From the NCBI GenBank assembly GCA_026645575.1, contig JAPKMW010000048.1, forward strand, positions 11,572-75,571: 64,000 bases of DNA. Direction: 5' to 3'. This stretch comes from Caldilineaceae bacterium. GTDB lineage: Bacteria > Chloroflexota > Anaerolineae > Caldilineales > Caldilineaceae. The notes beneath the pieces are model-generated. The model made no database searches and had not been told where the DNA came from. It saw only the letters and a list, made by a program, of their open reading frames with translations. Position numbers and translations under genes: made by a program. Of this stretch, positions 9,359-17,843 are shown in pieces (positions within the stretch are counted from its first letter, which is position 1; each line of letters begins with the position of its first letter).

Positions 9359-10279
9359 CTACGACAAATACTGCAAATACTGCCCCACAAAATCACAATC
9401 GACCGAATCCGAATAGGCATCGGTCAACCGCTTGGTGATCGGCCCTGGCACTTTGCCATCGACCACGGTTTTGCCATTGAAGGAGCGCACTGGGCAAATG
9501 CAGAAGCTGGTCGAGGTGATAAACGCTTCATCGGCGGTGTAGGCATCATAGGGGGTCAGATCATCTTCGACCACTTTGAGGCCCAATTGAGCCGCCAGTT
9601 CAAAGACCGTTTGGCGACTGACGCCAGCCAGCACATATTGCACCTTGGGCGTATAAAGAACGCCATCGCGCACCAGGAAGATATTGCTGCCCATGCCCTC
9701 CGCCAGAAAACCACGCGTGTCGAGCAGGAGCGCCCAGGCGTTGGGGTTGGCGTTGCGGACTTCCAGGTCGGCGATGATCATATTCAAGTAGTTGTGACTC
9801 TTGACATTCGGACTCAGGCACTCGGGCGGCGTGCGTTGCACCGAGGGGAAGACGACATCGATGCCGTCGCGATAGAGATGGGCGCGAGCCTTAAGCGGCA
9901 GGGGTGTACATTCGATGATGATATTCGGCCCGGCATTTTCCCAGAAGTCGCCGCCGACGCGATCGACGCCACGCGAAACCCGCTGACCGACCCAATAGTC
10001 ATGATTGGGCGGCACCAAAGGCCAGTTGCGCTGGAGAACCTCTTCGCTGATCGCCATCATCTCCTGCTTCGATAAGTCGATCTCAATGCCGGCATACTTA
10101 AGCGAGCGGTAGAGCCGGTCGATATGCTCCTGTAACTTGAAGATGCGCCCGTGAAAGGTGCGGGTCATATCAAAGACACCGTCACCATATTTGAAACTGC
10201 GGTCGCGGAAGGGGATCAACACTTGACTTTCAGGGACAATTTTGCCGTTGAAGTAAGCGACACGTTCTTGGTTGCTCAT
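9359..10279 (-). CDS. Class IV aminotransferase, branched-chain type
   Basis: The 306-residue PLP enzyme has the N-terminal FKYGDGVFDMTRTF segment and the catalytic-Lys region SPNVKSHNYLNMI, followed by GFLAEGMGSNIFLV, the class IV signature that binds the cofactor phosphate. The length equals that of IlvE-type branched-chain aminotransferases; D-amino-acid transaminase and aminodeoxychorismate lyase share the fold and cannot be ruled out. The gene stands alone, facing the MBL gene across a hairpin repeat. It reads from an ATG behind a weak AGGAAT site. Confidence 0.82.
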   Translation of the reverse strand: MSNQERVAYFNGKIVPESQVLIPFRDRSFKYGDGVFDMTRTFHGRIFKLQEHIDRLYRSLKYAGIEIDLSKQEMMAISEEVLQRNWPLVPPNHDYWVGQRVSRGVDRVGGDFWENAGPNIIIECTPLPLKARAHLYRDGIDVVFPSVQRTPPECLSPNVKSHNYLNMIIADLEVRNANPNAWALLLDTRGFLAEGMGSNIFLVRDGVLYTPKVQYVLAGVSRQTVFELAAQLGLKVVEDDLTPYDAYTADEAFITSTSFCICPVRSFNGKTVVDGKVPGPITKRLTDAYSDSVDCDFVGQYLQYLS

Positions 10280-10336
10280 AATTTCTTATATTCCTCAGCT
10301 ATCTGAATACTATTTTGATAAGCAGCAGGTAATCCA

Positions 10337-10741
10337 TCACCAAACGGTAATCAGACCAGAAGCTTGAATTTTTCCATCACGACTGATGAGTGGTACTCCC
10401 AGATGAGCAGCGGTAGCAGCAATCACGCGATCTGGCAACTCTGGTACATCAGCACGGTTAATGGTGCGCATAGCAGTAATCACATGTCGATCCATTGGTG
10501 TTTCCACCAATACCGCTGTTGCAGAATCAAGCTCTGCCAAGATAAGATTGATTGTTGCTGGGGCAATGCGTCCTTTTTCGCTAAGATAGACAATTTCAGC
10601 CAGGGTCATGGAAGATAAACTGACAATGTTGCCTTGTTTTGCTGCTCCTTCAAACACTTGGCGGGCACGCACAGAAAGGCGTGAATCGCCATATAGGTAC
10701 CAAATGACAGCATGTGTATCAGCAACAGCAACAATACTCAT
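10337..10741 (-). CDS. vapC: VapC-type PIN domain toxin
   Basis: The 134-residue product is a PIN-domain ribonuclease of the toxin class. Acidic residues expected at the Mg site are visible in VAVADTHAVIWYL (Asp8), MTLAEIVYL (Glu), the ELPDRVIAATA block and LISRDGKI. Its ATG overlaps the stop of the upstream antitoxin by four bases (ATGA), so the two are translationally coupled as in other vapBC operons. The usual target class is tRNA or rRNA; the target here is unknown. Confidence 0.88.
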   Translation of the reverse strand: MSIVAVADTHAVIWYLYGDSRLSVRARQVFEGAAKQGNIVSLSSMTLAEIVYLSEKGRIAPATINLILAELDSATAVLVETPMDRHVITAMRTINRADVPELPDRVIAATAAHLGVPLISRDGKIQASGLITVW

Positions 10742-11016
10742 ACATCGTCCCGTGGGAAATTATCCCAAGCCTCAGCGCGGGCTAGATCGATTTCTTCAGC
10801 AGATGGAGCCGTTCCCAAATCAGCAAGCAAGCCATAAAGTGAACGTCTTGGTTGTGGCTCAACAGGCTGAGTAGTTAACTCTTTCTGCAAGGTCCCCATC
10901 AACTTTTCCACAAGTTGTACTTTTTGTATCGGTGGCAAGTGCAAGGCTTGATAAAGCAATTGATCAAATGTAAATGTGGCATTGTAGACTGCCTGCGCTT
11001 CTTTAAGATTAGGCAT
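10738..11016 (-). CDS. VapB-like antitoxin
   Basis: A 92-residue acidic protein ends in SAEEIDLARAEAWDNFPRDD, a C-terminal tail commonly found in antitoxins that pair with PIN toxins. The helical LPPIQKVQLVEKLMGTL segment is also typical. The start at 11016 is preceded by GAGGGAGGTACA, a strong site; the longer frame from 11040 is not needed. It is the first gene of the vapBC pair. The N-terminal DNA-binding fold is not clear to me. Confidence 0.8.
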   Translation of the reverse strand: MPNLKEAQAVYNATFTFDQLLYQALHLPPIQKVQLVEKLMGTLQKELTTQPVEPQPRRSLYGLLADLGTAPSAEEIDLARAEAWDNFPRDDV

Positions 11017-11071
11017 TGTACCTCCCTCTGACTTAATCATAGAGCTGAGTATATCACAGGCAAAGGAATGA

Positions 11072-11581
11072 TCAAATGATCAGATCAATCCAGTAGCGTG
11101 AGATCAATTTGGCGTAGCCGTCAACCATCGTCTGGTTGATCAATTGGCCCCCGTTTTTCTCGATGATCCGCGCTGAACCAATGTTATCCGTATCGCAGGT
11201 GAGCAGCACACTGGTAAGGCCCAATTGGCGCGCCCGTTCCAGGGCCCCGGCCAAAAGTGCTGTACCATAGCCCTGTCGCCGTTGTGATGGGCGCACGTCA
11301 TAACCGATATGGCCGCCTAATTCTTCTAAGGTCGGGGTGAGCGCATGGCGTAAACGAACCGTGCCAACAATCACGCCGCCTTCCATACCCCAATAGGTCG
11401 TTTGGCGCACCCGATCCGGTGGTAAGTTTTCGCCACGGGCGAATTGTTGTAGCCCTTGGACGTAGCCGGTAAAATCAGTCAAGGCAGCCTGATAGCGAGT
11501 ATCCCCGCTTGCCACAAACTCGGCGGCCATGCCCAGAAAGGCGGCTTGCCAAGTTACATCCGGTTCGATTAGTGTCACCAT
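11072..11581 (-). CDS. GNAT family N-acetyltransferase
   Basis: The 169-residue protein has a GNAT core: GTVRLRHALTPTLEELGGHIGYDV followed by the acetyl-CoA loop RPSQRRQGYGTALL and the helix ALERARQLGLTSVLLTCD, ending in SARIIEKNGG. These agree with the YjaB/YkwB-like acetyltransferases with RRQGYG as the Q/RxxGxG/A motif. The start at MVTLIEPD is chosen because upstream codons run through a palindrome. The acceptor substrate is unknown. Confidence 0.8.
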   Translation of the reverse strand: MVTLIEPDVTWQAAFLGMAAEFVASGDTRYQAALTDFTGYVQGLQQFARGENLPPDRVRQTTYWGMEGGVIVGTVRLRHALTPTLEELGGHIGYDVRPSQRRQGYGTALLAGALERARQLGLTSVLLTCDTDNIGSARIIEKNGGQLINQTMVDGYAKLISRYWIDLII

Positions 11582-11603
11582 GTCACCCCCAGGCTGTAAC
11601 GAC

Positions 11604-11636
11604 AGAAACCAGGGTTTTGGCAAAACCCTGGTTTCT
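11604..11636. terminator. Perfect 16-bp hairpin between GNAT and dehydratase genes
   Basis: Arms 11604-11619 (AGAAACCAGGGTTTTG) and 11621-11636 are exact reverse complements around a single central base. It lies 28 bases beyond the stop of the upstream mannonate dehydratase-like gene on the minus strand and just before the GNAT start. Cruciform or terminator role is possible; no U-run follows. Confidence 0.5.
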
Positions 11637-11664
11637 CAATCCTTGCAAAACAGGGGATTATTCT

Positions 11665-12723
11665 CTACGCCGGCCCGCCAAATTCGTTGTTCACGGCCTG
11701 TACGAGCGCCCGCATGTAGGCAATCGAATAGGCGGCGCCGACGCGTGGCCCGCCCAACATCGCCGGGATGTGATCGGGGATGATACAGCCATCGAACTTT
11801 ACTTCACGCAGCGCCCGCATCACCTGGTGCATATCCTGATAGCCGTTGTCGATCAGCGTCTCGGCCCACGGCTCCGGCATAGGATTCGTCACATTGCGGA
11901 AGTGAACTTTGAAGAGTTGATTTTGGGCGGCGAAATGTTTGATGGCGTCGATCACACTGTTGCCCATGCCAATCTCGCCCCCTTCCAGCCAGCAGCCGAC
12001 ACAAAGGCAGACGCCAATGTTGGGGCTGTCGGCAATCTCCATCGCCTTCTTGTAGCCGGCAAAGTTGCCGAACATACAGCGGGGAATGCCGCCCAGCGCA
12101 TAGACGGGCGGATCGTCGGGATGGATGCCGATAAAGACGCCGGCCTCCTCGGCCACAGGGGCGATCTGGCGAATCATGTAGGCGTAGTTGTCCCACAGTT
12201 CCTCTTCGCTGTAAGGGCGACCGTGGGTCAACTCGCCAGAGAAGGTCACATCGCCCCAGCGCCCAACGGCGTTTTTGATGTCGAGCATCCGCGCATCCAT
12301 GCCGCCGCGCCCGGTGGTGCGCCCAGACGACCAGATGCCGTTGCCCATGTGGGCATAGGTGTTGTACATGATGCCGGCGGCGCCAATGTTGCGGATAAAT
12401 TGCTTAAATTCCTCGATCTTGGCATCGCGACCGGGCAGGTTGAGTGTAATCTCCGGCACATTATGCACGCTCATATTGGTGACCCGGTAGATCTTCAAGC
12501 CGAAGTCGCCAAAACGCTTGACCAGACTCTTGTAAAAGTCAAGCGAGTGCTGCTCCTGGTGGCGGATGCCGACCATCGTCCATTCGACGCCAAGCTGTTG
12601 AAAAAACTGTAAATCTTCGTCGCTGGCGTCAGAACTAGTTTGGATCGCAACCTGAATGCCCGGCGTACTTGAGTAGTAGCCCGGCACGGCGCGCATGGGG
12701 ATCTGATTTGCTTGCGTACTCAT
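11665..12723 (-). CDS. Mannonate dehydratase (UxuA)-like TIM barrel enzyme
   Basis: The 352-residue protein carries GIHPDDPPV, the UxuA signature, with the preceding FSGELTHGRPYSEEELWDNY and the metal-site-like KVHFRNV and IIPDHIPAM segments. UxuA dehydrates D-mannonate to 2-keto-3-deoxygluconate in hexuronate catabolism. Overall the family agreement is good, but the protein is somewhat shorter than E. coli UxuA (394 aa) and no other uxu/uxa gene is nearby, so a related sugar-acid dehydratase is possible. The start at 12723 (MSTQAN) has GGGAGA upstream; a longer frame to 12777 lacks a site. Confidence 0.72.
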   Translation of the reverse strand: MSTQANQIPMRAVPGYYSSTPGIQVAIQTSSDASDEDLQFFQQLGVEWTMVGIRHQEQHSLDFYKSLVKRFGDFGLKIYRVTNMSVHNVPEITLNLPGRDAKIEEFKQFIRNIGAAGIMYNTYAHMGNGIWSSGRTTGRGGMDARMLDIKNAVGRWGDVTFSGELTHGRPYSEEELWDNYAYMIRQIAPVAEEAGVFIGIHPDDPPVYALGGIPRCMFGNFAGYKKAMEIADSPNIGVCLCVGCWLEGGEIGMGNSVIDAIKHFAAQNQLFKVHFRNVTNPMPEPWAETLIDNGYQDMHQVMRALREVKFDGCIIPDHIPAMLGGPRVGAAYSIAYMRALVQAVNNEFGGPA

Positions 12724-12869
12724 TGCGCTTTGTCTCCCTAAAGTTGCCCCTTCTATCAGACTACTACAGCGCAGCAAGTTGACGGAAGGGGGTTGATGGG
12801 TAAAATCTTGGGTGCTGGGTAAGTATAGGCGAAGTTCTAACTTTGGTCAATCAGCCGCGCTACAACCGC

Positions 12870-13679
12870 TCAGGCTATCCCCAACACCAGCCCTAGGATC
12901 AATAGGCCCAAAAAGACACTTTGCGCCGAGTGTAAAATGATCGACAGCCAAACACTTTGGAAGCGACGTGCGCCAAAGGCAAAAAGACAAGTTGCCAGAA
13001 TATTGCCGGGAATCCCCCACGGTTGATGCAGGTGATAGAAACCAAAGAGCATGCCATTAGCGACCCAATCCCACTGCCCGAAGACACCTTTCATCCTGGG
13101 CAGCAACACGCCGTGAAAAAGCAATTCCTCGCCCAGGAAGGTGTTGAAGAGTGCGAGGATCACAAATAATGCAAAAAACCACCAGGCGCCAACCAATTGC
13201 ACACGGTTGGCCGGCGAATTTAGAAATACGGCCAAGCTATAGGCTGGCGGTTCGGCCAGCCAGGGGAAGAAGGCGACCCAACGTTCGTTCAGCACGGGCG
13301 AGATGCCAAATTCGATCACCAAAAGCGCCAGGAAGAGGGGGATCAACCAAAGCCACAGCCGTTTGTAAGACAGGCCGGTCAACGGGTCGCGGGGCGGGTT
13401 GAGCCAGAGTCGTTGGCGGATCGTCGCCCAGGTCAGCGCGCCAGCCTCACACCGTACAAGCCAAAGAGAAAAGATAAATTGCCAGATCAACCCAAGGGTT
13501 AACAACAGCACTCGTGTGACACCGGCGACGCCGACCTGCGGATCAAGGAGTGGCGCCAACAGAGGGTTGACCAACCAGCCTAGCACGGCCATCGGCAGAG
13601 TGGCAGTGGCCCAGATGCCCAGGATTTGGCGCAAAGTATATGGCGAAATGGGTGCGTACATCCGATCATTGATCATCAT
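12870..13679 (-). CDS. CPBP family intramembrane metalloprotease
   Basis: The 269-residue membrane protein has about seven hydrophobic segments. The CPBP motifs appear in order: GEELLFHGVLLPRM (EE pair), FGFYHLHQPWG (the FxxxH motif) and IILHSAQSV (third His). The usual EExxxR is EELLFHG here, with His in place of Arg-Gly, a modest departure. Members include Rce1-like prenyl-protein proteases and bacteriocin-immunity proteins; no substrate can be named. ATGATG at 13679/13676 leaves the exact start uncertain by one codon. Confidence 0.83.
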   Translation of the reverse strand: MMINDRMYAPISPYTLRQILGIWATATLPMAVLGWLVNPLLAPLLDPQVGVAGVTRVLLLTLGLIWQFIFSLWLVRCEAGALTWATIRQRLWLNPPRDPLTGLSYKRLWLWLIPLFLALLVIEFGISPVLNERWVAFFPWLAEPPAYSLAVFLNSPANRVQLVGAWWFFALFVILALFNTFLGEELLFHGVLLPRMKGVFGQWDWVANGMLFGFYHLHQPWGIPGNILATCLFAFGARRFQSVWLSIILHSAQSVFLGLLILGLVLGIA

Positions 13680-13689
13680 CTTCTTTCCA

Positions 13690-13760
13690 TTATCAATAGT
13701 CCGCAGTCCTAAGTCCAGAGTCCAAAATCAGGCTCGACTGCGTTGCGGAGTACGGATTAT
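13690..13760. repeat. AGTCC-word spacer repeat
   Basis: The spacer between the CPBP and oxidoreductase genes contains AGTCCGCAGTCCTAAGTCC, shared almost exactly with 4741-4766, followed by AGAGTCC as in the 39.1-kb repeat. It is a further member of the short-word repeat class. Confidence 0.5.
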
Positions 13761-14717
13761 TTACCCTGCAACAGTAATAATCACTTTGCCACGGGCGCGC
13801 CCCGTTTCCAGATAGCGGATCGCTTCGGCCGTCTGCGCCAGAGGATACGACCGGTCGATCACCGATCTAATCTTCCCGGCTTCGAGGAGTTCTTTGAGCA
13901 AGCGTAGATCATTTTGGTTCGGTCGCGCCAGAAAGTTTGCCATCTTCTGGCTGCCCCATGATCCCAATAGTGCGACTTGAAGCAGCCGCGCCAGGGTGGT
14001 AAAGCCGGCGACGGCACAGATGCCCGTTGGCGTTAAGGCCCGCCGACAATCGGCCACCGAACGATTGCCGATGGCGTCCAAGATCAAGTCGTAGCGCTGA
14101 CCGGTTCTGGTGAAATCGGTTTGGGTGTAATCGATCACCTGGTCGGCGCCCAACCCACGCACCAATTCGACATTGCGACCGCTGCAAACGCCGGTGACCT
14201 GAGCGCCAAAGTGTTTGGCAAGCTGCACAGCATAGGTGCCGACACCGCCCGACGCGCCGTTGACCAAAACCTGCTGCCCCGGTTGGATCTTGCCCTTGTC
14301 ACGCAGCCCTTGCAGGGCCGTAAGACCCGCAATTGGGATGGCGGCGGCCTCGGCAAAGGTGCGATTCGCCGGTTTGTGCATCAACGTCTTGGCCGGCACA
14401 GCGACATACTCGGCAAAACCGCCGGCGCCAATTTCGCCAAAGACCTCATCGCCCGGCAGAAACTCCGTCACCTGCGCGCCCACCGCCTCGACCCGCCCGG
14501 CAATGTCGGCGCCGAGCCGGGGATCTTTTGGTTTGCGCAGCCCATCACTCAAGCGCACCAGGATGGGATCGGCGCGCATGCGGTGCCAGTCCGCCGGATT
14601 GGCGGCGGCGGCATGAATTTTCACCAACACTTCCTGCTCTTTTGGGGTAGGGATGGCGACCTCGGCCAGTTGTAGTACATCCGGTGCGCCGTAGATTGGA
14701 TAGAGAATTGCTTTCAT
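13761..14717 (-). CDS. NAD(P)-dependent zinc-type alcohol dehydrogenase / quinone oxidoreductase
   Basis: The 318-residue MDR-superfamily protein starts MKAILYPIYGAPDVLQL and has a GroES-like N-terminal domain and a Rossmann fold with VNGASGGVGTYAVQLAK (near residue 150). No structural-zinc Cys cluster is seen and the catalytic Cys is absent, which places it with the NADPH:quinone reductase/YhfP-like zinc-free group. It is the first of four paralogues in the window (with 14836, 27687 and 28661). A GAGGAACC site precedes the ATG. Reaction partner unknown. Confidence 0.85.
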   Translation of the reverse strand: MKAILYPIYGAPDVLQLAEVAIPTPKEQEVLVKIHAAAANPADWHRMRADPILVRLSDGLRKPKDPRLGADIAGRVEAVGAQVTEFLPGDEVFGEIGAGGFAEYVAVPAKTLMHKPANRTFAEAAAIPIAGLTALQGLRDKGKIQPGQQVLVNGASGGVGTYAVQLAKHFGAQVTGVCSGRNVELVRGLGADQVIDYTQTDFTRTGQRYDLILDAIGNRSVADCRRALTPTGICAVAGFTTLARLLQVALLGSWGSQKMANFLARPNQNDLRLLKELLEAGKIRSVIDRSYPLAQTAEAIRYLETGRARGKVIITVAG

Positions 14718-14765
14718 TACGGTTCCTCTGTTATTTTGTTTGGTATGACGACTAAGCCCGCCGTT

Positions 14766-14817
14766 CCAAGCCAGTCCGTGACTGGCGACCCTCAGTGCCA
14801 GTCACGGACTGGCTTGG
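14766..14817. terminator. Perfect 21-bp hairpin between two oxidoreductase genes
   Basis: Arms 14766-14786 and 14797-14817 are exact complements around a 10-base loop; the outer part reads CCAAGCCAGTCC. It follows the stop of the 14836 gene on the minus strand, so it probably ends or attenuates that transcript, though no U-run is present. Confidence 0.6.
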
Positions 14818-14835
14818 AGCGGTACGTTGGGTTAT

Positions 14836-15831
14836 CTACGCGACAGCAATGACGACGCTGCCCTTTTTGGCACCGGCTTCCACGTAGCGGTGCGCCTCGG
14901 CCACTTGCTCCAGGGGAAAAGAGCGATCAATCACGGCTTTGATCTTGCCGGCCTCCACCAGTTCTTTGATGTGCAGAAGGTCGGCCAGGGTTTCCGTCGA
15001 TAAGGCACAGATCACCTTGGGGCCGTTTGTCCGGGCGGTCATGAGCATTTGCAGCAGTTGGGGCGTCTTAAAACTGGCTAACAGGTAGCGCCCGTTGGCG
15101 GTGAGCGAGTTTTTCACGCCGGCAAACGAACTCCGCCGCAGGATGTCAAAGATGACGTCGTAGCGTTGGCCGTTTTTGGTAAAATCTTCTTTGGTATAGT
15201 CAATGACATGATCAGCCCCCAGCGTTTTTACCAGTTCCAGGCGCGGTGTGCTACAGACCCCCGTCACCTCAGCGCCGTAGAGTTTCGCCAATTGCACCCC
15301 ATACGAACCGATGCCGCCGGAAGCGCCGTTGATCAGGATCTTCTGTCCCGGTTGCAAGTTCACCTTGCGCAGCAGGTTCAGTGCGGTCATGGCGCCATAG
15401 GGGATGGTTGCTGCTTCGGCAAAGGTCAGGTTGGTCGGTTTGGGCGCCACCAGACCGCTTTCGGGCATGGCGAGATATTCAGCATTGCCGCCAAAGGTCA
15501 TCCCGCGGTAGCCAAAGACCTGATCCCCTTTTTTGAAACGCGTAACCTGTGCGCCCACCTCAACCACTTCGCCGGCCACTTCTGCCCCCAAAATGTGAAC
15601 CTTGGGTTTGTTGAAGCCAAACATCACACGGGCCGCAAACCACATCGGCAGCGACATAGAAAACGCACCAGGCGAAATGGCCTTGAAATTGCGCGTCCAC
15701 AGGTCGCCGGTGTTGACCGTGGTGGCATGGACTTTGATCAAGATTTCATTTGCCTTGGGAACAGGCGTCGGCGCCTCGGTGAGTTTTAGCACGTCGGGCG
15801 GGCCATATTCGGTAAAGGTAATAGCTTTCAT
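14836..15831 (-). CDS. NAD(P)-dependent zinc-type alcohol dehydrogenase / quinone oxidoreductase
   Basis: A 331-residue MDR protein beginning MKAITFTEYGPPDVLKL. The Rossmann motif INGASGGIGSYGVQLAK lies near residue 157, followed by GADHVIDYTKEDFTKNGQRYDVIFD, nearly the same wording as in the other three paralogues of this window. The N-terminal GDLWTRNFKAI segment lacks the catalytic Cys of true zinc alcohol dehydrogenases. The ATG at 15831 follows AGGAGAACACCC; a longer frame to 15858 runs out of this site. It may reduce quinones or enones with NADPH. Confidence 0.85.
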   Translation of the reverse strand: MKAITFTEYGPPDVLKLTEAPTPVPKANEILIKVHATTVNTGDLWTRNFKAISPGAFSMSLPMWFAARVMFGFNKPKVHILGAEVAGEVVEVGAQVTRFKKGDQVFGYRGMTFGGNAEYLAMPESGLVAPKPTNLTFAEAATIPYGAMTALNLLRKVNLQPGQKILINGASGGIGSYGVQLAKLYGAEVTGVCSTPRLELVKTLGADHVIDYTKEDFTKNGQRYDVIFDILRRSSFAGVKNSLTANGRYLLASFKTPQLLQMLMTARTNGPKVICALSTETLADLLHIKELVEAGKIKAVIDRSFPLEQVAEAHRYVEAGAKKGSVVIAVA

Positions 15832-15877
15832 GGGTGTTCTCCTATAAGACTTGCGCAAGACGGGTTCGTCACCGGAT

Positions 15878-15910
15878 AGACTTGTCAGGTTTTAGAAACC
15901 TGACAAGTCT
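15878..15910. terminator. Perfect 15-bp hairpin
   Basis: Arms AGACTTGTCAGGTTT (15878-15892) and its exact complement (15896-15910) enclose a three-base loop. It lies between the end of the DUF2306-like gene and the start of the oxidoreductase on the minus strand. It is a likely terminator stem without a clear U-run. Confidence 0.55.
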
Positions 15911-15937
15911 GGTGCTGCATAAGTCCGGTCCGACTTG

Positions 15938-16654
15938 TTACGCTGACACAGTAAATTTCTGACGCCTATTGATGACAAGCTGGCGCCGTTTGTCGGCGCC
16001 TGTGGCTTGCCGATAGATGATCCACTCGGCCACAACAAGGTTGATTACCCAGCCGGCGCCCATACAGAGCGCACGCGCCAGTTCACCTTGCCAGGCCGGG
16101 AAAAAGAGCAAAGGGAGATGGGTGAACACTTGCGTCCCTGCCCCCATACCGATGGCGTAGCCCCGCAGCATCCAGGCGCCATGTTGGGTGAAATCGCGCC
16201 GCCAAATGGCTGCTGCGCCCAAAAGAAGGGAGACCAGCATAGCCGGCCCAAAGAATAGCCGTAAGCCGTAGAGCCATACGCCATCGCCCGCTGGCCAGGG
16301 GTAAAAATGGGACATCCACAGTCCCGAAAGCGCCGCAATCAATCCGCTAGGGATCAGGATCCGCCCGGCCAGGCGATGCCAACCACGGTGACGACGGCGA
16401 AAGCCGGGGGCAAATTGGAACGCGCCCAGCACCGAATAGAGCGTGACACTGATGATATGCACCACCACCGGCAAGGGCGACGCAAAAAACCGGGCGTTGG
16501 TTGCGGTGATTTCGGCGCCGCGGCTCAACTCGGTCAGGCGGACGGCGCCGGCAATGGCGGGGACGGCGCTTAGGACGAGTAGCCCAACCGGGATGAGCCA
16601 TTCGCGTCGGTTTGGTGTGGTCGTTGCGGTCATCATCTTCTCCTGAGTTTTCAT
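15938..16654 (-). CDS. DUF2306-like membrane protein
   Basis: The 238-residue protein has about six hydrophobic segments. FQFAPGFRRRHRGWHRLAGRIL is the positively charged, His-containing motif typical of DUF2306 membrane proteins; their function is not known, though the His residues have been compared with heme ligands (inference). Its ATG at 16654 overlaps the stop of the XRE regulator by four bases; two further Met codons at 16636 and 16633 follow a good AGGAG site, so the real start may be one of these. It belongs to a three-gene operon with 16651 and 16880. Confidence 0.72.
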   Translation of the reverse strand: MKTQEKMMTATTTPNRREWLIPVGLLVLSAVPAIAGAVRLTELSRGAEITATNARFFASPLPVVVHIISVTLYSVLGAFQFAPGFRRRHRGWHRLAGRILIPSGLIAALSGLWMSHFYPWPAGDGVWLYGLRLFFGPAMLVSLLLGAAAIWRRDFTQHGAWMLRGYAIGMGAGTQVFTHLPLLFFPAWQGELARALCMGAGWVINLVVAEWIIYRQATGADKRRQLVINRRQKFTVSA

Positions 16655-16878
16655 TTCGTTTTCTCTTCCAATTCATAAGCAAAGACTTCGGTCAGCGGCA
16701 CATTAAAGGCCAGCGCAATGCGAAAGGCCAGTTCCAGCGAAGGGGAATATTTGCCCTGTTCCATGGCGATGATGGTCTGGCGGGTTACGCCAACTTTTTC
16801 CGCCAACTGTTGCTGGGTCATTTCACCCTGGAAAAAGCGCAGGGTGCGAATATTGTTGGTGAGTCGCCCTTTGTTCAT
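16651..16878 (-). CDS. XRE-family helix-turn-helix regulator
   Basis: A 75-residue protein that is almost entirely a Cro/CI HTH: MTQQQLAEKVGVTRQTIIAMEQG, then KYSPSLELAFRIALAFNVPLTEVF. This matches the short YozG-type regulators. The start at 16878, two bases inside reach of the upstream stop, has GGGGG six bases before it. It sits between two membrane-protein genes with overlapping or abutting ends, an arrangement in which the membrane protein is usually co-regulated and sometimes controls the regulator. Confidence 0.88.
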   Translation of the reverse strand: MNKGRLTNNIRTLRFFQGEMTQQQLAEKVGVTRQTIIAMEQGKYSPSLELAFRIALAFNVPLTEVFAYELEEKTK

Positions 16879-16879
16879 C

Positions 16880-17332
16880 TCAGACCCCCCAGCGGTAGAA
16901 GTAGAGGCGGACAATGTCGCCCACAATCTGCGCCAGGAGACCAAAGAGAATCAGCAGGGTAAACATCACCAATGGCGGCTGCCCCAGGGCAAAGGTCAGC
17001 ATGGCGAGAAACGTACCCAGGGAAGAAAGCGTATAGGTGGTCTTCGTCCCTTTCAGGTCGATGAGGGTATCGCGCTCATCGGTAATGCTTTCGATGACCG
17101 GCTCGGCCTTTGTTTTGATTGCCTCAATGATCCCCGCGCCAATCTGCGTTAGGATGGTGGCAACAATGGTGACAACAATGGCGGCCACAATAATGATCGC
17201 CCACAGACGAAAGATCTGGTTCGGCTCAAACCGGTCGCTTCCGATCAGTTGCCAGAGCCGAAAGAGATAGAAGCTCAAAATCAGGCTGAAGTTCACTAAG
17301 GAGACAGCAATATTTTTCTCTTGAAAGGACAT
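16880..17332 (-). CDS. DUF2178-like membrane protein paired with XRE regulator
   Basis: The 150-residue product has four hydrophobic segments, with a cytoplasmic loop ESITDERDTLIDLKGTKTTY between the second and third. A DERDxxIxxKG loop is a known mark of DUF2178-type membrane proteins encoded beside small XRE regulators. Role unknown; a sensor for the HTH protein is an inference from the operon. AAGAGAAAAAT precedes the start only weakly. An AT-rich region upstream supplies the promoter. Confidence 0.7.
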   Translation of the reverse strand: MSFQEKNIAVSLVNFSLILSFYLFRLWQLIGSDRFEPNQIFRLWAIIIVAAIVVTIVATILTQIGAGIIEAIKTKAEPVIESITDERDTLIDLKGTKTTYTLSSLGTFLAMLTFALGQPPLVMFTLLILFGLLAQIVGDIVRLYFYRWGV

Positions 17333-17339
17333 GATTCCC

Positions 17340-17460
17340 CTCTTTGTCTACCATCTTTTACTTTACGTATAGCACAATATACATAGAGTATATTATATCA
17401 CACATAATGTCAAAAATTTATTACAATTAGTAAACAATTTACTACATGTTGACAAAGAGT
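17340..17460 (-). promoter_or_regulatory. AT-rich promoter region of the DUF2178-XRE-DUF2306 operon
   Basis: This is the most AT-rich stretch of the region. On the minus strand a TTGACA (17413-17408) is followed by overlapping TATAAT (17397-17392) and TATACT (17393-17388) hexamers; the spacings (10 and 14) are short, so I can support a promoter region but not one exact pair of hexamers. Confidence 0.4.
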
Positions 17461-17471
17461 GTTGGCGCTTA

Positions 17472-17726
17472 TCATTCGGCCTGGTCGGGTTCGACACAAG
17501 CGATGGCGAGCAACGGCATCCCCAGATCACGCACCTTTTTGAGCAAGCCATACAACGCCGCCTGATCGACCACCGGGCCAGTCAAGAGTGTATCGCCGTT
17601 GGCCGTCAATGTAATGGTCAAGCCATCAAACCAGGCTGTCCATTGTGTCCCTAGATGGCCCGCGAGCCGGATCTGATAGACCAGCGGTGCATCGGGATCG
17701 CCTCTTGTATAAAGATTGTTTGTCAT
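17472..17726 (-). CDS. Small conserved protein of unknown function (copy 1)
   Basis: An 84-residue protein. Its core, YQIRLAGHLGTQWTAWFDGL, then TITLTANGDTLLTGPVVDQ and ALYGLLKKVRDLGMPLL, is nearly identical in pattern to the protein at 23647-23892. I know this as a frequent unnamed small protein in soil and water bacteria with the pattern GPVxDQAALxGLLxKVRDLGxPLLSV, without assigned function. The ATG at 17726 is about 59 bases below the -10 of the conserved 63-bp block at 17781-17843, as in the second copy. It is soluble with no signal peptide. Confidence 0.75.
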   Translation of the reverse strand: MTNNLYTRGDPDAPLVYQIRLAGHLGTQWTAWFDGLTITLTANGDTLLTGPVVDQAALYGLLKKVRDLGMPLLAIACVEPDQAE

Positions 17727-17780
17727 TGCCCCATCCCCTCGAAACCATACCTGACGGTCGGTAGTGGTTGTGTCATCTAT

Positions 17781-17843
17781 CAACAGTATAGCGACAGGCA
17801 GGTATTGCTGTATAGATACTAAAGTGTTGAGCAAGGTGTTGTT
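17781..17843 (-). promoter_or_regulatory. Conserved 63-bp promoter/operator block, copy A
   Basis: The block aligns without gaps to 23948-24010 and with one extra base to 30630-30693. Read on the minus strand it contains direct repeats CAACAC, CAACAC (12 bases apart) and CAATAC, then a TATACT -10 box (17790-17785). The gene of the small protein starts about 59 bases after the -10. The upstream edge overlaps the last codons of the DUF4386 gene. Probably the target of the MalT/LuxR paralogues, which activate from direct repeats. Confidence 0.65.

Noticed and set aside
11509..12612. 367-codon plus-strand frame
   Set aside because: It is antisense to the mannonate-dehydratase-like gene, which carries the HPDDPP motif; the plus frame is unlike any protein.
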